IMG/VR virus record: IMGVR_UViG_3300025712_000025
Span: 1 to 29,076 of that record
DNA from: a virus
Reading direction: 5' to 3' (one strand)
Length of the DNA stretch: 29,076 nt
Shown here: in pieces, positions 7,291 through 14,704 of the stretch
Numbering within the stretch: position 1 is the first letter of the stretch
Layout: each line of letters opens with the position of its first letter
Position numbers and translations under genes: made by a program
The notes under the pieces: generated by a model
What the model was told of the DNA's origin: nothing
The model's database searches: none
Seen by the model: only the letters and a program-made list of their open reading frames with translations

Positions 7291-8526
7291 TTAGGCCTTT
7301 TTCATAATATGGAAATTTTCAAGTAAACCCTTGCGTTTCTCAGAAGCACCTTCTGCGGCAGAAAACCCACCCCAAGAAATATTTACTAATTTATCGTATT
7401 TAAAATATTCACAAGCAATTCTCTTCATGTCATCGCTGATTGGTGTTTTTTTACCGGCGGGCCCGTAATCATGCACAATCACAAAACTGAATGTCGCGTC
7501 AGGCTTGAGGCAACGATAACACAATTCTACAGTAGGTCTCCAATATCCGTCCAACCACTGCTCATATGTCTGGAAAGATTCATGTGACTGTTCTCCACCA
7601 GTATATACTTCTAAATCATAATAAGGCGGCGAAAAAAATACAGTGTCAAAATGTTCTGCATATTTCTCACTAAAATTATGTCGGTTGTCTAGTTGTTCAG
7701 ATGGACAACAATAAAACTCTGCCGTTTTAGAATCATCAACGAAAAATCCATTTCTCAAACCTTCACTATATTCATGTAATAATCTTGACTTTTCGACTAC
7801 TTCGGGAATCACATCTATAGCAACCATTTCATCATAACCAGAATTTGCAAGACCAATTACAGGGCTACACCATGACATAACCGGAGATAAAAGTTTCTTG
7901 CCGTCTGGAAATATGTTATTCAAAATCCAACTATATGTATATGGATTGAAAATAGAAGCCCTGTTTGATGTACCGCGCAATATTGCAAAGAAATCGTCAT
8001 ACCTACCTTGTGATATAAATTCTGCAACCTTTGGTGTTAGCAAACAAGAAATATTAAACTTGTTTATTGCCAATCCTGTAAAGGTATCCAACAAAGAACA
8101 TTTTTCTGATGAATTTGATTTTCCAGTATCCCGATATATACCTTTATATGATATATTTCTGAGTAGTCGTCCACTAGTGATTTCTTTGCGGCCGTCTATA
8201 ACATAACCGTTTTCAATTTTGTCACTAGTTCTCTGCACATTGAAACGAAGAAAATTATCCATATCTTTCACAGCAACATGTTTTTCAAACCAAAGTCTCA
8301 TCATATATTCAAAATTTTCAATAAATCCGGTATATAGAGTTTGTGACCAAGAATCAAAATCGGAATGTCTAATATCATCTTCTGATAGTTTGAGGGAGTA
8401 CTCATATAAAGATAGTCTGTCAGCTGTATATGTCTGTTCGGACTCATACCTAAATTCCATTAAAGTTGGTTTGGTATATTCGCCAAAACAATCCACCATA
8501 AATTCATCATAATTATATGTTATCAT
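7291..8526 (-). CDS. DNA methyltransferase-like protein inserted between gp47 and gp46
   Basis: A 411-residue protein. The C-terminal half carries TVFFSPPYYDLEVY at 295-308, a SPPY form of catalytic motif IV of amino-methyltransferases. A strand-loop-helix at 212-250 (LLSPVMSWCSPVIGLA, then MVAIDVIPEVV with an acidic residue at the end of strand 2) fits a SAM-binding site, although it lacks the usual G-x-G loop. DATFSFVIVHDYG near 345-357 would be a later core strand. The N-terminal 200 residues are probably a target-recognition or phage-specific domain. The gene sits exactly between gp47 and gp46, overlapping the gp47 stop by one base (TAATG) and ending one base before gp46. Some marine T4-like phages carry an extra gene here. 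The target base and site are unknown. Confidence 0.75.
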   Translation of the reverse strand: MITYNYDEFMVDCFGEYTKPTLMEFRYESEQTYTADRLSLYEYSLKLSEDDIRHSDFDSWSQTLYTGFIENFEYMMRLWFEKHVAVKDMDNFLRFNVQRTSDKIENGYVIDGRKEITSGRLLRNISYKGIYRDTGKSNSSEKCSLLDTFTGLAINKFNISCLLTPKVAEFISQGRYDDFFAILRGTSNRASIFNPYTYSWILNNIFPDGKKLLSPVMSWCSPVIGLANSGYDEMVAIDVIPEVVEKSRLLHEYSEGLRNGFFVDDSKTAEFYCCPSEQLDNRHNFSEKYAEHFDTVFFSPPYYDLEVYTGGEQSHESFQTYEQWLDGYWRPTVELCYRCLKPDATFSFVIVHDYGPAGKKTPISDDMKRIACEYFKYDKLVNISWGGFSAAEGASEKRKGLLENFHIMKKA

Positions 8527-9551
8527 TATTCACCTCTTAGGGCAGAAACATAAAGTTCCTGCATAATTTGTTTCAATTTATTTTTGTCTACATCGATCTC
8601 ATAATTGTCAATATAGTTTGTCAGCAGTGACATGGTATCTTCTGTTGTATCTACATCTCCAGACTCCTCAAACTCAAAATCAGTATCATCTACAATAGAC
8701 AAATCAGCAACGCCTGATTTATACAGATCATCAATAAAAATATCAAATTTTAATTGATCCGATTTGTTTACGACAATAAGTTTTACATACTTGTCTTTCA
8801 AATCTTCTGGATATATCATAGACTTCGAGTCATCATACCAGATTTTATGAAACATGTTAAAAGGATTAGTAATAAAATCCAAATCATTATCATCTGTGTC
8901 TAGGATATGAAACCCTTTTGTATCGTTGCAATCGTTCCAAAACATTTCATAAGGCGCACCCAAATAATGAATTGCACCCTGACTTGATTTTGTATGAAAG
9001 TGTCCCGAGCATGTCAAGTCAAACTTTTTGAAAAGCTTTACGTCCATACCAGCCTCACACTTGATACCGCGCATCATTTCAAATCCATTCAATTCTAAAT
9101 GTCCCAAAGCAATCTTTGCTTTTGTTTTTTTGATATGTTTTACTGTTTGATTATGATTTTCAGAGTTTATCCAAGGCACAAAACAAATATCAACACCACC
9201 AATATTAAGAGTAGTCGCTTCTGTATAAGTTTTGAAACTATCACCGAAAAGTTGTTCCATAGAGTTAATACGGTTTGTGTTTTTATAATACACATCGTGA
9301 TTACCAATAATAAAATAAGTGTCATATTTTTTCATCTTTTCGATAAATCCAGACTTTAGCCCGTCCAGAATATTGTAGTTGATAAACTTCCGCCTATCAG
9401 TAACATCGCCGAGATGAATAATAGTATCAATATTATTTTCTTCGAGATAAGGAAAAAAGACTTCATCATAAAACCTCATAAAATATTCATGGAACAACAA
9501 AGAGTCACCACGCGCACCGAAATGGGTGTCCGTAATCAAAGCGATTTTCAT
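8526..9551 (-). CDS. 47: gp47, recombination endonuclease subunit (Mre11/SbcD-like nuclease)
   Basis: A 341-residue protein, almost the T4 gp47 length (339). It is the metallophosphatase-fold nuclease partner of gp46. The conserved metal-site motifs are present in order: ITDTHFG at 6-12 (Asp8, His10), IIHLGDVTDRR at 45-54 (Asp49), IIGNHDVY at 81-88 (Asn84, His85), then LGHLELNG and SGHFHTKS, which supply the later histidines. The acidic, Asp/Glu-rich C-terminal third probably holds the gp46-binding part. The start overlaps the gp55 stop (ATGA), so it is co-translated with the sigma factor from the promoter at 10128-10156. Confidence 0.96.
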   Translation of the reverse strand: MKIALITDTHFGARGDSLLFHEYFMRFYDEVFFPYLEENNIDTIIHLGDVTDRRKFINYNILDGLKSGFIEKMKKYDTYFIIGNHDVYYKNTNRINSMEQLFGDSFKTYTEATTLNIGGVDICFVPWINSENHNQTVKHIKKTKAKIALGHLELNGFEMMRGIKCEAGMDVKLFKKFDLTCSGHFHTKSSQGAIHYLGAPYEMFWNDCNDTKGFHILDTDDNDLDFITNPFNMFHKIWYDDSKSMIYPEDLKDKYVKLIVVNKSDQLKFDIFIDDLYKSGVADLSIVDDTDFEFEESGDVDTTEDTMSLLTNYIDNYEIDVDKNKLKQIMQELYVSALRGE

Positions 9552-10099
9552 GGAGTTTCAGTTTCCTTACTATTTCTTTTTTCTTTGGCCTTTTCTTTTT
9601 TCTTCCTTTGAGTTTCCTCAAAGTCTGAAAGAAAATCATCCATATTTGACTGAATAAATTCCATAAAATTATTTTTTACCGGAGTACCATTAGGGCCTTG
9701 CATAATCTCATCTATCAATTCTTGATTCTCTAATGATTTGTACTTCACATAAGTCTGTTTCTTTTCTTTCTGAATTCTGCGAATAAAGGCGTAGTAGATA
9801 ATCTGAGTGAAATATGCGAATGGATTGCTTGACTTCTCTGGATTAAAATTATCTATATACAAAAGACAGTTTTCTATACCATCGGATATCATTTCATCTT
9901 TGTAAGTATAGTTGATAAAATTAGGTTTATAGGATAGGTGTTGTGCAATCTTCATGATGCATTCCCCTATGTAGTTGGGAACCCTAGGCCTTTCGGTCTC
10001 TTTTTCTAATGCATTTTTCACTTCATCTTTGTAAACAATCATTGCAGCCAACAATTGCTTGTTGTCAACATAGTGATTTCTTTTCTGTTTTTTTGCCAT
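9548..10099 (-). CDS. 55: gp55, late-transcription sigma factor
   Basis: A 183-residue protein against 185 for T4 gp55. The diagnostic central block is intact: YIGECIMKIAQHLSYKPNF at 43-61, DEMISDGIENCL near 68-79, then NPFAYFTQIIYYAFIRRIQK, which is the sigma region-2-like part that binds the RNA polymerase beta' coiled coil and the TATAAATA element. The charged C-terminal tail (KKKEKAKEKRN) precedes a short end. In T4, gp55 works with gp33 and the sliding clamp gp45, neither of which is in this window. ATG at 10099 has AAGGAT eight bases upstream, and a TTGACA/TATCAT promoter lies about 30 bases further. The perfect late promoters elsewhere in the window are its expected targets. Confidence 0.97.
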   Translation of the reverse strand: MAKKQKRNHYVDNKQLLAAMIVYKDEVKNALEKETERPRVPNYIGECIMKIAQHLSYKPNFINYTYKDEMISDGIENCLLYIDNFNPEKSSNPFAYFTQIIYYAFIRRIQKEKKQTYVKYKSLENQELIDEIMQGPNGTPVKNNFMEFIQSNMDDFLSDFEETQRKKKEKAKEKRNSKETETP

Positions 10100-10127
10100 A
10101 ACATATCCTTGTCAATATAATTACTCT

Positions 10128-10156
10128 ATGATACCACAGAAAAAAGATCATGTCAA
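10128..10156 (-). promoter_or_regulatory. Sigma70-type promoter of the gp55-gp47-methyltransferase-gp46 operon
   Basis: Minus-strand TTGACA (10156-10151), a 17-base spacer, then TATCAT (10133-10128), one mismatch from the consensus -10. The gp55 start at 10099 lies about 22 bases after the expected transcription start. Placing late sigma and recombination genes under a host-type promoter fits early or middle expression. Confidence 0.72.
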
Positions 10157-10180
10157 TAGAAAATAATTTTGTTTTTCTTC

Positions 10181-10209
10181 TTGACAGGGTAATATTTCGG
10201 TGTTACAAT
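10181..10209 (+). promoter_or_regulatory. Rightward sigma70-type promoter, antisense to the 10238-10672 gene
   Basis: On the plus strand TTGACA (10181-10186), exactly 17 bases, then TACAAT (10204-10209): 11 of 12 consensus bases with ideal spacing. It is back to back with the gp55 promoter, its -35 starting 24 bases from the other -35. Transcription would begin near 10216 and run antisense through the 144-residue gene towards uvsW. The only small frame nearby on this strand is 15 codons from ATG 10241, with a poor ribosome binding site, so a non-coding product is more likely. A chance match is possible in such AT-rich DNA. Confidence 0.55.
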
Positions 10210-10237
10210 AGGTATGTGTACCTTTAAAGAATATTAA

Positions 10238-10672
10238 TTAATGATATACTTTATTGGTGTTAAGGATTTCCATATAATCCTCGAATGAAGGTTCTAGTTC
10301 TTTTGATTTTATTTTTTCTACTAATTCTAAGGCTTCACCACTATCCTTTACTTGATATTCAACAATCCCTTTTTTTCTTTTGACTATAGAAATATAATGT
10401 TCTAAAACTTCTCCGTCTGGATCAGAAACCGTTAAAATATCATTTAAGCTTATTTTTGTTTCGGTTGACGAAGAAAATTGCAACCAATCAATAAGTGTGG
10501 AATTAAAATCTCCTGTATTTGGATTCATAAAAGATTTTATTTCAAACGGATCTTCTAGTGTCCACCACTGAGTAGATTCCGGCCCAGAATTATCTATTTT
10601 ACAAATGATTATTTCCTTTGTCATAAGTCGTAATACTTTGTATTCTGAAATATTTTTTCCTTCATTAGTCAT
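10238..10672 (-). CDS. Conserved hypothetical protein, possible LSm-like beta fold
   Basis: A 144-residue protein with no domain I recognise firmly. Residues 11-90 alternate short strands: YKVLRLMTKEIIICKI, then a WWTLEDPFEIKSF stretch, then SLNDILTVSDPDGEVLEHY. A strand with a Thr/Lys-Glu turn, an NP or DP bulge and an acidic exit helix recall small Sm-like proteins that cyanophages encode in this same place between uvsW and gp55. The fold call is a guess from the pattern. The start overlaps the uvsW stop by eight bases and has a weak ribosome binding site, suggesting translational coupling. A rightward promoter lies just past its 3' end and would make RNA antisense to it. Confidence 0.7.
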   Translation of the reverse strand: MTNEGKNISEYKVLRLMTKEIIICKIDNSGPESTQWWTLEDPFEIKSFMNPNTGDFNSTLIDWLQFSSSTETKISLNDILTVSDPDGEVLEHYISIVKRKKGIVEYQVKDSGEALELVEKIKSKELEPSFEDYMEILNTNKVYH

Positions 10673-12155
10673 AAAGATTTACCTCATTGATTTTGAATTC
10701 GAACTTTTCTTCGTTGTAAATATTTATTCTCTCATAAAAATGTCGTATGGCGAAGTTCATATAAGTCTTATACCTTAAATCATCTGCAATGTCGTATAAT
10801 ACAGCCGATGTCTTTCCATTTCCTTTTCGGAGGCCCCGGCCAATAGATTGTAGATTTCTGATTCTACTTTTAGAGGGAGAAGTAAATACTACGTTGTGCA
10901 AGTTCCTTATATTTATACCAGTTGAAAAGGTGCCATATGAGGCCACGATGATTGCATTACTTTCCTGTTCAGTTGTATGTCTTATTTCTTCTCTTACATC
11001 CGCCTTTACATTTCCACTTACAAAAAATACCTTCCTACCTTCTTCAGCAGACTCTTCTATCATTTTATGCATTGGTATGCCATGTTTTTCAACAAAGTTA
11101 TATAGAACTAATGTATTACCTTTTAGCGTCAATGTCAAGTCTTTTATAAATGCAGCTCTTCTAGGGTTCGTTACGATCCATTCGACTTCATCAGAATATT
11201 TGAGAGTTTTTATATATTTACAATCTTCGGGTTTGTATTTGAGAACGATAGAGTTGATTCTAAAATCTGCAAGAGTTTTACTGTCGATCAAAGCTTTGGT
11301 TGTAGTCACCTGTTTTACATCGCCAAACATACCAGATAAAACCAGTTTATGAGTTTTCGTGCCGTCCAGTGTACCAGTTGTGCCAAATCTATATTTGCAG
11401 TTTGTCATTTTGTCCATAATTTTATTCAGTGAGTTGGCCTTGAATAAATGACATTCATCGCCTATGACAACTCCAAACTGATCAAAATAGTCAAACCCCA
11501 TTTTATAGATAGATTGCCAAGTTGATATGACAACTTTCTTATCTGTATTTTTGTCAATACCGGCAGATATTTTATGACAATACTTTTCGACATTCCATCC
11601 ATAGTCTTTAAAGTCGCCATACATTTGTTGCACAAGTGATACCGTGGGAACAATGATTAAAATTTTCTTTGATTTTACTTTTGGGTGCATGTTGTAAAAT
11701 CTACACAGGGTATAGATAATTAATGACTTGCCAGACGCAGTGGGCGACACCAGAAGCGTCCTGTTGTTTACGATGGAGTGATGTATGGCGTCTAATTGAT
11801 AGTCCCTATAACCTATCGGTTTTCCCTGGCTGTGGGGGTTTATATGTCGTACCAACTCGGCCAGATTTTCTATTGAAAAATTTGTATCCGTTAAATCATT
11901 TTCAAATTCTACAGTGTAATTATTTTTTCTGCAAAAGTAATCTAGGTGGTTTAACAATCCAAGATATAATTTTCTATTGATAGGATTGAACATCCGTATC
12001 TTACCGTCCCATACTTTATTTTTAAAAGACGGCATAAACTCAGCGCCTGGCACTTTGAATGTAAAATAGTCCACCAATTCTTTTAACATGTGAAATTCTG
12101 AGGCATCTATTTCAATATGTACCTCATTTAATTTTTTCACGAAAAATCTACTCAT
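10665..12155 (-). CDS. uvsW: UvsW, SF2 RNA/DNA helicase
   Basis: A 496-residue protein, about the length of T4 UvsW (503). UvsW unwinds R-loops, Holliday junctions and stalled forks, helping the switch from origin- to recombination-dependent replication. Motifs in order: an N-terminal substrate-binding part to about 110; YRDYQ at 116-120 as the Q-tip-like element; Walker A SPTASGKS at 137-144; LIIVPTVSLVQQ at 166-177 (motif Ia); IGDECHLF at 231-238 (motif II, DExH); FGTTGTLDG (motif III); VASYGTFSTGINI (motif V); QSIGRGLRKG (motif VI with both arginine fingers). All are intact. The start overlaps the uvsY stop region, so the recombination genes form one transcription unit. Confidence 0.96.
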   Translation of the reverse strand: MSRFFVKKLNEVHIEIDASEFHMLKELVDYFTFKVPGAEFMPSFKNKVWDGKIRMFNPINRKLYLGLLNHLDYFCRKNNYTVEFENDLTDTNFSIENLAELVRHINPHSQGKPIGYRDYQLDAIHHSIVNNRTLLVSPTASGKSLIIYTLCRFYNMHPKVKSKKILIIVPTVSLVQQMYGDFKDYGWNVEKYCHKISAGIDKNTDKKVVISTWQSIYKMGFDYFDQFGVVIGDECHLFKANSLNKIMDKMTNCKYRFGTTGTLDGTKTHKLVLSGMFGDVKQVTTTKALIDSKTLADFRINSIVLKYKPEDCKYIKTLKYSDEVEWIVTNPRRAAFIKDLTLTLKGNTLVLYNFVEKHGIPMHKMIEESAEEGRKVFFVSGNVKADVREEIRHTTEQESNAIIVASYGTFSTGINIRNLHNVVFTSPSKSRIRNLQSIGRGLRKGNGKTSAVLYDIADDLRYKTYMNFAIRHFYERINIYNEEKFEFKINEVNLYD

Positions 12156-12610
12156 TAATTACCCTCAATAAATTTCTTATAATCTATATAATTTTTAATA
12201 GTCCACTTTTTTTGATCTATAAGAATATCTAAAGTCTTGTCAATTAACTGTATAAGTTGTTTCAATATCAATAAATTCTTTTTGGATTTGACAATATCTA
12301 AATCGCTATCTGTCCAGACATGCAGATCTGCTTTGAGAATCTTTGTGCCTTCTATCTCCCAACCTTTTGCAAGAATTTCATCTTCGGATAGTTTTCCGGT
12401 GTAGTATTTCGTTTTCTCGGCCACAACAATTCTATGGTCGAGTTCTAAAAATTGATATTTTGTCTGATAAACCTGTTGATATGTCATCCACTTACCAATC
12501 AAATTTTGATTGTGTGGCAACTCTTCTTCTAGTCTTAAAAAATTGATTTTAATGTCCGTTTCAGACTCTTTCATCAACTCAGCCATTTTCACTGAATATT
12601 TTTCTTCCAT
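12155..12610 (-). CDS. uvsY: UvsY, recombination mediator
   Basis: A 151-residue protein (T4 UvsY is 137). UvsY loads the UvsX recombinase onto single-stranded DNA coated by gp32. The sequence matches marine-phage UvsY in layout: a basic and aromatic segment KTKYYTGKLSEDEILAKGW near 66-84, the DSDLDIVKSKKNLLILKQLIQ helix, and a C-terminal helix ending in WTIKNYIDYKKFIEGN. Helical character throughout fits the oligomerising family. Its last base overlaps the first base of uvsW (TAATG), and the gp3-like gene lies 18 bases upstream. No recombinase (uvsX) is in the window. Confidence 0.88.
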   Translation of the reverse strand: MEEKYSVKMAELMKESETDIKINFLRLEEELPHNQNLIGKWMTYQQVYQTKYQFLELDHRIVVAEKTKYYTGKLSEDEILAKGWEIEGTKILKADLHVWTDSDLDIVKSKKNLLILKQLIQLIDKTLDILIDQKKWTIKNYIDYKKFIEGN

Positions 12611-12628
12611 AATGTTCTTTCAATAATA

Positions 12629-13141
12629 TTAAGTTATAGTTTCAACTACATAATTTCTATACATAAGGTCTCCGGTACAGATAGGTGTTTCTGAATCTGT
12701 GCCTGCAACATTTAATGGCATGTCTCCCAGAGCAATTGGAAAACAACCAAACAATTTAAATTTTAAGATTGGTTTTGTTTGATTATTGAATACAAGTAAA
12801 TTTATGTCACATGTTACTTGTAAATCTGAAACTCTATTAACATTATGGGGCATGACACCATATTGTTGAAGATTTTCTGGAAATCCTAGAGCCATCATCC
12901 AATTAAACATTTCGGTCCAGTTTTTCATTTCTTCGTCTACTATGAAAGAAAAAGAAAGCGGCGAAAATATAAGTTTATCGCCTGGCTCAGGTTGTCTAAC
13001 AAATGGTGTTTCTATGTTTGCTTCTCCAAGAGTAATTCCTGGCACGCTTACAGACTGTACCCATTCATTGACAGAAGGAGCTAGTGGAATATCGATCTGA
13101 AATGATTGAGTATTCATAAAATTTACATCTGTATATTTCAA
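12629..13141 (-). CDS. 3: gp3-like tail completion protein (tube-fold)
   Basis: A 170-residue protein, near T4 gp3 (176), in the position after gp23 and before uvsY where marine T4-like phages carry gp3. gp3 caps the tail tube and helps end its assembly. The sequence has tube-type features: SVSVPGITLGEANIETPFVR at 31-50, PGDKLIFSPLSFSFIVDE, and WTEMFNWMMALGFPENLQQY, a layout also seen in gp19. A tube-like minor protein is the alternative. The start is TTG at 13141, chosen because AGGAGAG lies six bases upstream; the next ATG is eight codons in without such a site. It directly follows the gp23 terminator. Confidence 0.65.
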   Translation of the reverse strand: MKYTDVNFMNTQSFQIDIPLAPSVNEWVQSVSVPGITLGEANIETPFVRQPEPGDKLIFSPLSFSFIVDEEMKNWTEMFNWMMALGFPENLQQYGVMPHNVNRVSDLQVTCDINLLVFNNQTKPILKFKLFGCFPIALGDMPLNVAGTDSETPICTGDLMYRNYVVETIT

Positions 13142-13164
13142 TTATTCTCTCCTGATTACACTAC

Positions 13165-13172
13165 TATTTAGT
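13165..13172 (-). promoter_or_regulatory. Possible variant late promoter before the gp3-like gene
   Basis: Minus-strand ACTAAATA, two mismatches from TATAAATA, placed 24 bases before the TTG start and directly after the gp23 terminator. A promoter is expected here to restart transcription, but the match is weak. Confidence 0.3.
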
Positions 13173-13175
13173 CAT

Positions 13176-13202
13176 AAAAAAAGGGGGGATAAAAATCCCC
13201 CC
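13176..13202 (-). terminator. Intrinsic terminator after gp23
   Basis: On the minus strand, GGGGGGAT (13202-13195) pairs perfectly with ATCCCCCC (13190-13183) around a 4-base loop, and seven T residues follow (13182-13176). The 8-bp GC-rich stem stands out in AT-rich DNA. It lies 37 bases past the gp23 stop and should end or reduce late transcripts before gp3-uvsY-uvsW. Confidence 0.93.
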
Positions 13203-13238
13203 GAAGTTCCTGCATTATTTTTGCAGTATTTTTTAAAC

Positions 13239-14651
13239 TTATACGTTGATGTTGTCAACTCTGATAAGTCTGTAGTATCTGTTACCATCAGTTGGGAAAG
13301 CGCCTGCTGCAGAAGCAGTACGAGCAGAGCCAGCGAATGGATTAGCAACCATACCATAACGGGTTTTAAAACCGATTTTTGGTTGGAATGTGTTCTCACC
13401 AACAGCGCGAACCATTTGCATTGGAACATATGGGCAATAGAAGTAACCAGCGTCATAAGCTGAAGAACCTTTATAACCAACCATTGCAAAGTCATAAGCA
13501 CCGGAAGCAGAGAAATATGGATCGATATAAACTCTCATACGACCGTTCATAACACCAGCAAATGTTTGTCCAGTATCATCCGAAGAAATATTCACTGACA
13601 TTTGTGGGTTATTGTCAAGTACGCCCGCCATTGCAAGAGCAGAAGCAACATCAGCAGAACAGATAACCATGTTACCTTTACCGCGACGAGTTTCTTTTGC
13701 AATTACATTTGCTTCACGTTCTAGTTGATAAATCAAACCTTTGATTTTTTCAACAGTCCAACGACCAGAAGTGTCGGTCGCAAGGTCATAGATACCTTTA
13801 TTTGAAGTTTGTGCGACACAACCCAATTTGGCTTGATCGTAAAGAGTACGCAGAACTTCGCGGTTGATTTCTGCATTGATTTCTGTCGAAAGAATAGTTG
13901 ACAGTTCTGACTCTGCGTCCAGACCGTGTACAGCTTTCAAGTCTTGCGACAATTCAGTTGTATACTCTGCCTTGAGTGCGCGAGTTTTTGCAGTAACCGA
14001 AGTGCGGTCAATACTGAATGCCATTTGGTTGAAGTGACCATCAGCAGTTGGAGCACCAGAGGTAACAGCGTCACCCAATTTTTCGAATTGAGCAGTTGTA
14101 CCACCACCAGCGGTTGTGAAACCAGCAGCACTTTCAGTAACGATACCACCAATTCCCTCAGTAGCACCAGTAATTGACGAACCGCCAAATGGGTCTGTTC
14201 CTGCATGTGCGTTTCCAGCAGCATCATCACCAGAAAATCCGGTGTCTGCTTCGTTGTGCAGAGCTTCTGTTCCACCTTGAGTAGAATAGTTTGACTTCAT
14301 TGCAAAGATAAGACCGGTTGGTCCTGTCATTGGTTGCACACCAAGAACGTCAAACGCCATCAGGTTTGGCATAGTCCGGCGAATCATAGAAATCATCACT
14401 GGGTCTGCATATTGCAGAGCACCACCAGCCGCAGCAGTAGGTGCTACGTTTGCGACTACATCTGCTTCTGACAGCATTGATTGACTTCCCAGAGCATTTT
14501 CTTTACGAACTGCCTGTTCTGTGTTTTCTAGAAGAATTGCAGTTACATTTCTTCTATATGCGTCTTTAATAGGCGCTTGGTCTTCGTGATCGAGTACTGG
14601 AGCCCACTTTTCTTTCAGGCCTTGTACATAATTTTCATTTAAATCGTGCAT
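13239..14651 (-). CDS. 23: gp23, major capsid protein
   Basis: A 470-residue precursor (T4: 521). It forms the hexamers of the head. The N-terminus KEKWAPVLDHEDQAPIKDAYRR at 13-34 (shown by its WAPVL and DAYRR parts) is the prohead-core-contacting peptide typical of gp23. LSE-A at 60-63 fits the gp21 cleavage rule (Leu/Ile-x-Glu before the cut), so the mature protein probably begins at Ala63. Later landmarks are RRTMPNLMAFDVLGVQPMTGP, AEYTTELSQDLKAVHGLDAE, the ATDTSGRW and MVICSADVASAL blocks, and FQPKIGFKTRYGMVANPF near the end, all standard for the family. AAGGAGA precedes the ATG and a perfect late promoter lies 41-48 bases upstream. The terminator at 13176-13202 follows. Strong expression is expected. 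Confidence 0.98.
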   Translation of the reverse strand: MHDLNENYVQGLKEKWAPVLDHEDQAPIKDAYRRNVTAILLENTEQAVRKENALGSQSMLSEADVVANVAPTAAAGGALQYADPVMISMIRRTMPNLMAFDVLGVQPMTGPTGLIFAMKSNYSTQGGTEALHNEADTGFSGDDAAGNAHAGTDPFGGSSITGATEGIGGIVTESAAGFTTAGGGTTAQFEKLGDAVTSGAPTADGHFNQMAFSIDRTSVTAKTRALKAEYTTELSQDLKAVHGLDAESELSTILSTEINAEINREVLRTLYDQAKLGCVAQTSNKGIYDLATDTSGRWTVEKIKGLIYQLEREANVIAKETRRGKGNMVICSADVASALAMAGVLDNNPQMSVNISSDDTGQTFAGVMNGRMRVYIDPYFSASGAYDFAMVGYKGSSAYDAGYFYCPYVPMQMVRAVGENTFQPKIGFKTRYGMVANPFAGSARTASAAGAFPTDGNRYYRLIRVDNINV

Positions 14652-14691
14652 GTTTTTATCTCCTTAGTAGATTTTATATGTTATCATTTAT

Positions 14692-14699
14692 TATTTATA
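14692..14699 (-). promoter_or_regulatory. T4-type late promoter for gp23
   Basis: A perfect TATAAATA on the minus strand, in the 53-base gap between gp22 and gp23 and about 40 bases before the gp23 start. It is followed by an AT-rich leader and AAGGAGA. Expected to be read by RNA polymerase carrying gp55. Confidence 0.9.
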
Positions 14700-14704
14700 A
14701 AAAT

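Noticed and set aside
10210-10223. Short inverted repeat AGGTA...TACCT near the end of the 10238 gene
   Set aside because: Only 5 bp with no U-run on either strand; too weak to call a terminator.
10789-11352. 187-residue plus-strand open frame opposite uvsW
   Set aside because: Fully antisense to conserved helicase motifs, no recognised domain, no ribosome binding site. The rightward promoter near 10200 makes transcription possible but not translation.
13937-14275. Alternate-frame minus-strand open frame inside gp23 (also one at 13172-13501)
   Set aside because: Leu/Gln-rich out-of-frame shadow of the well-conserved capsid gene.
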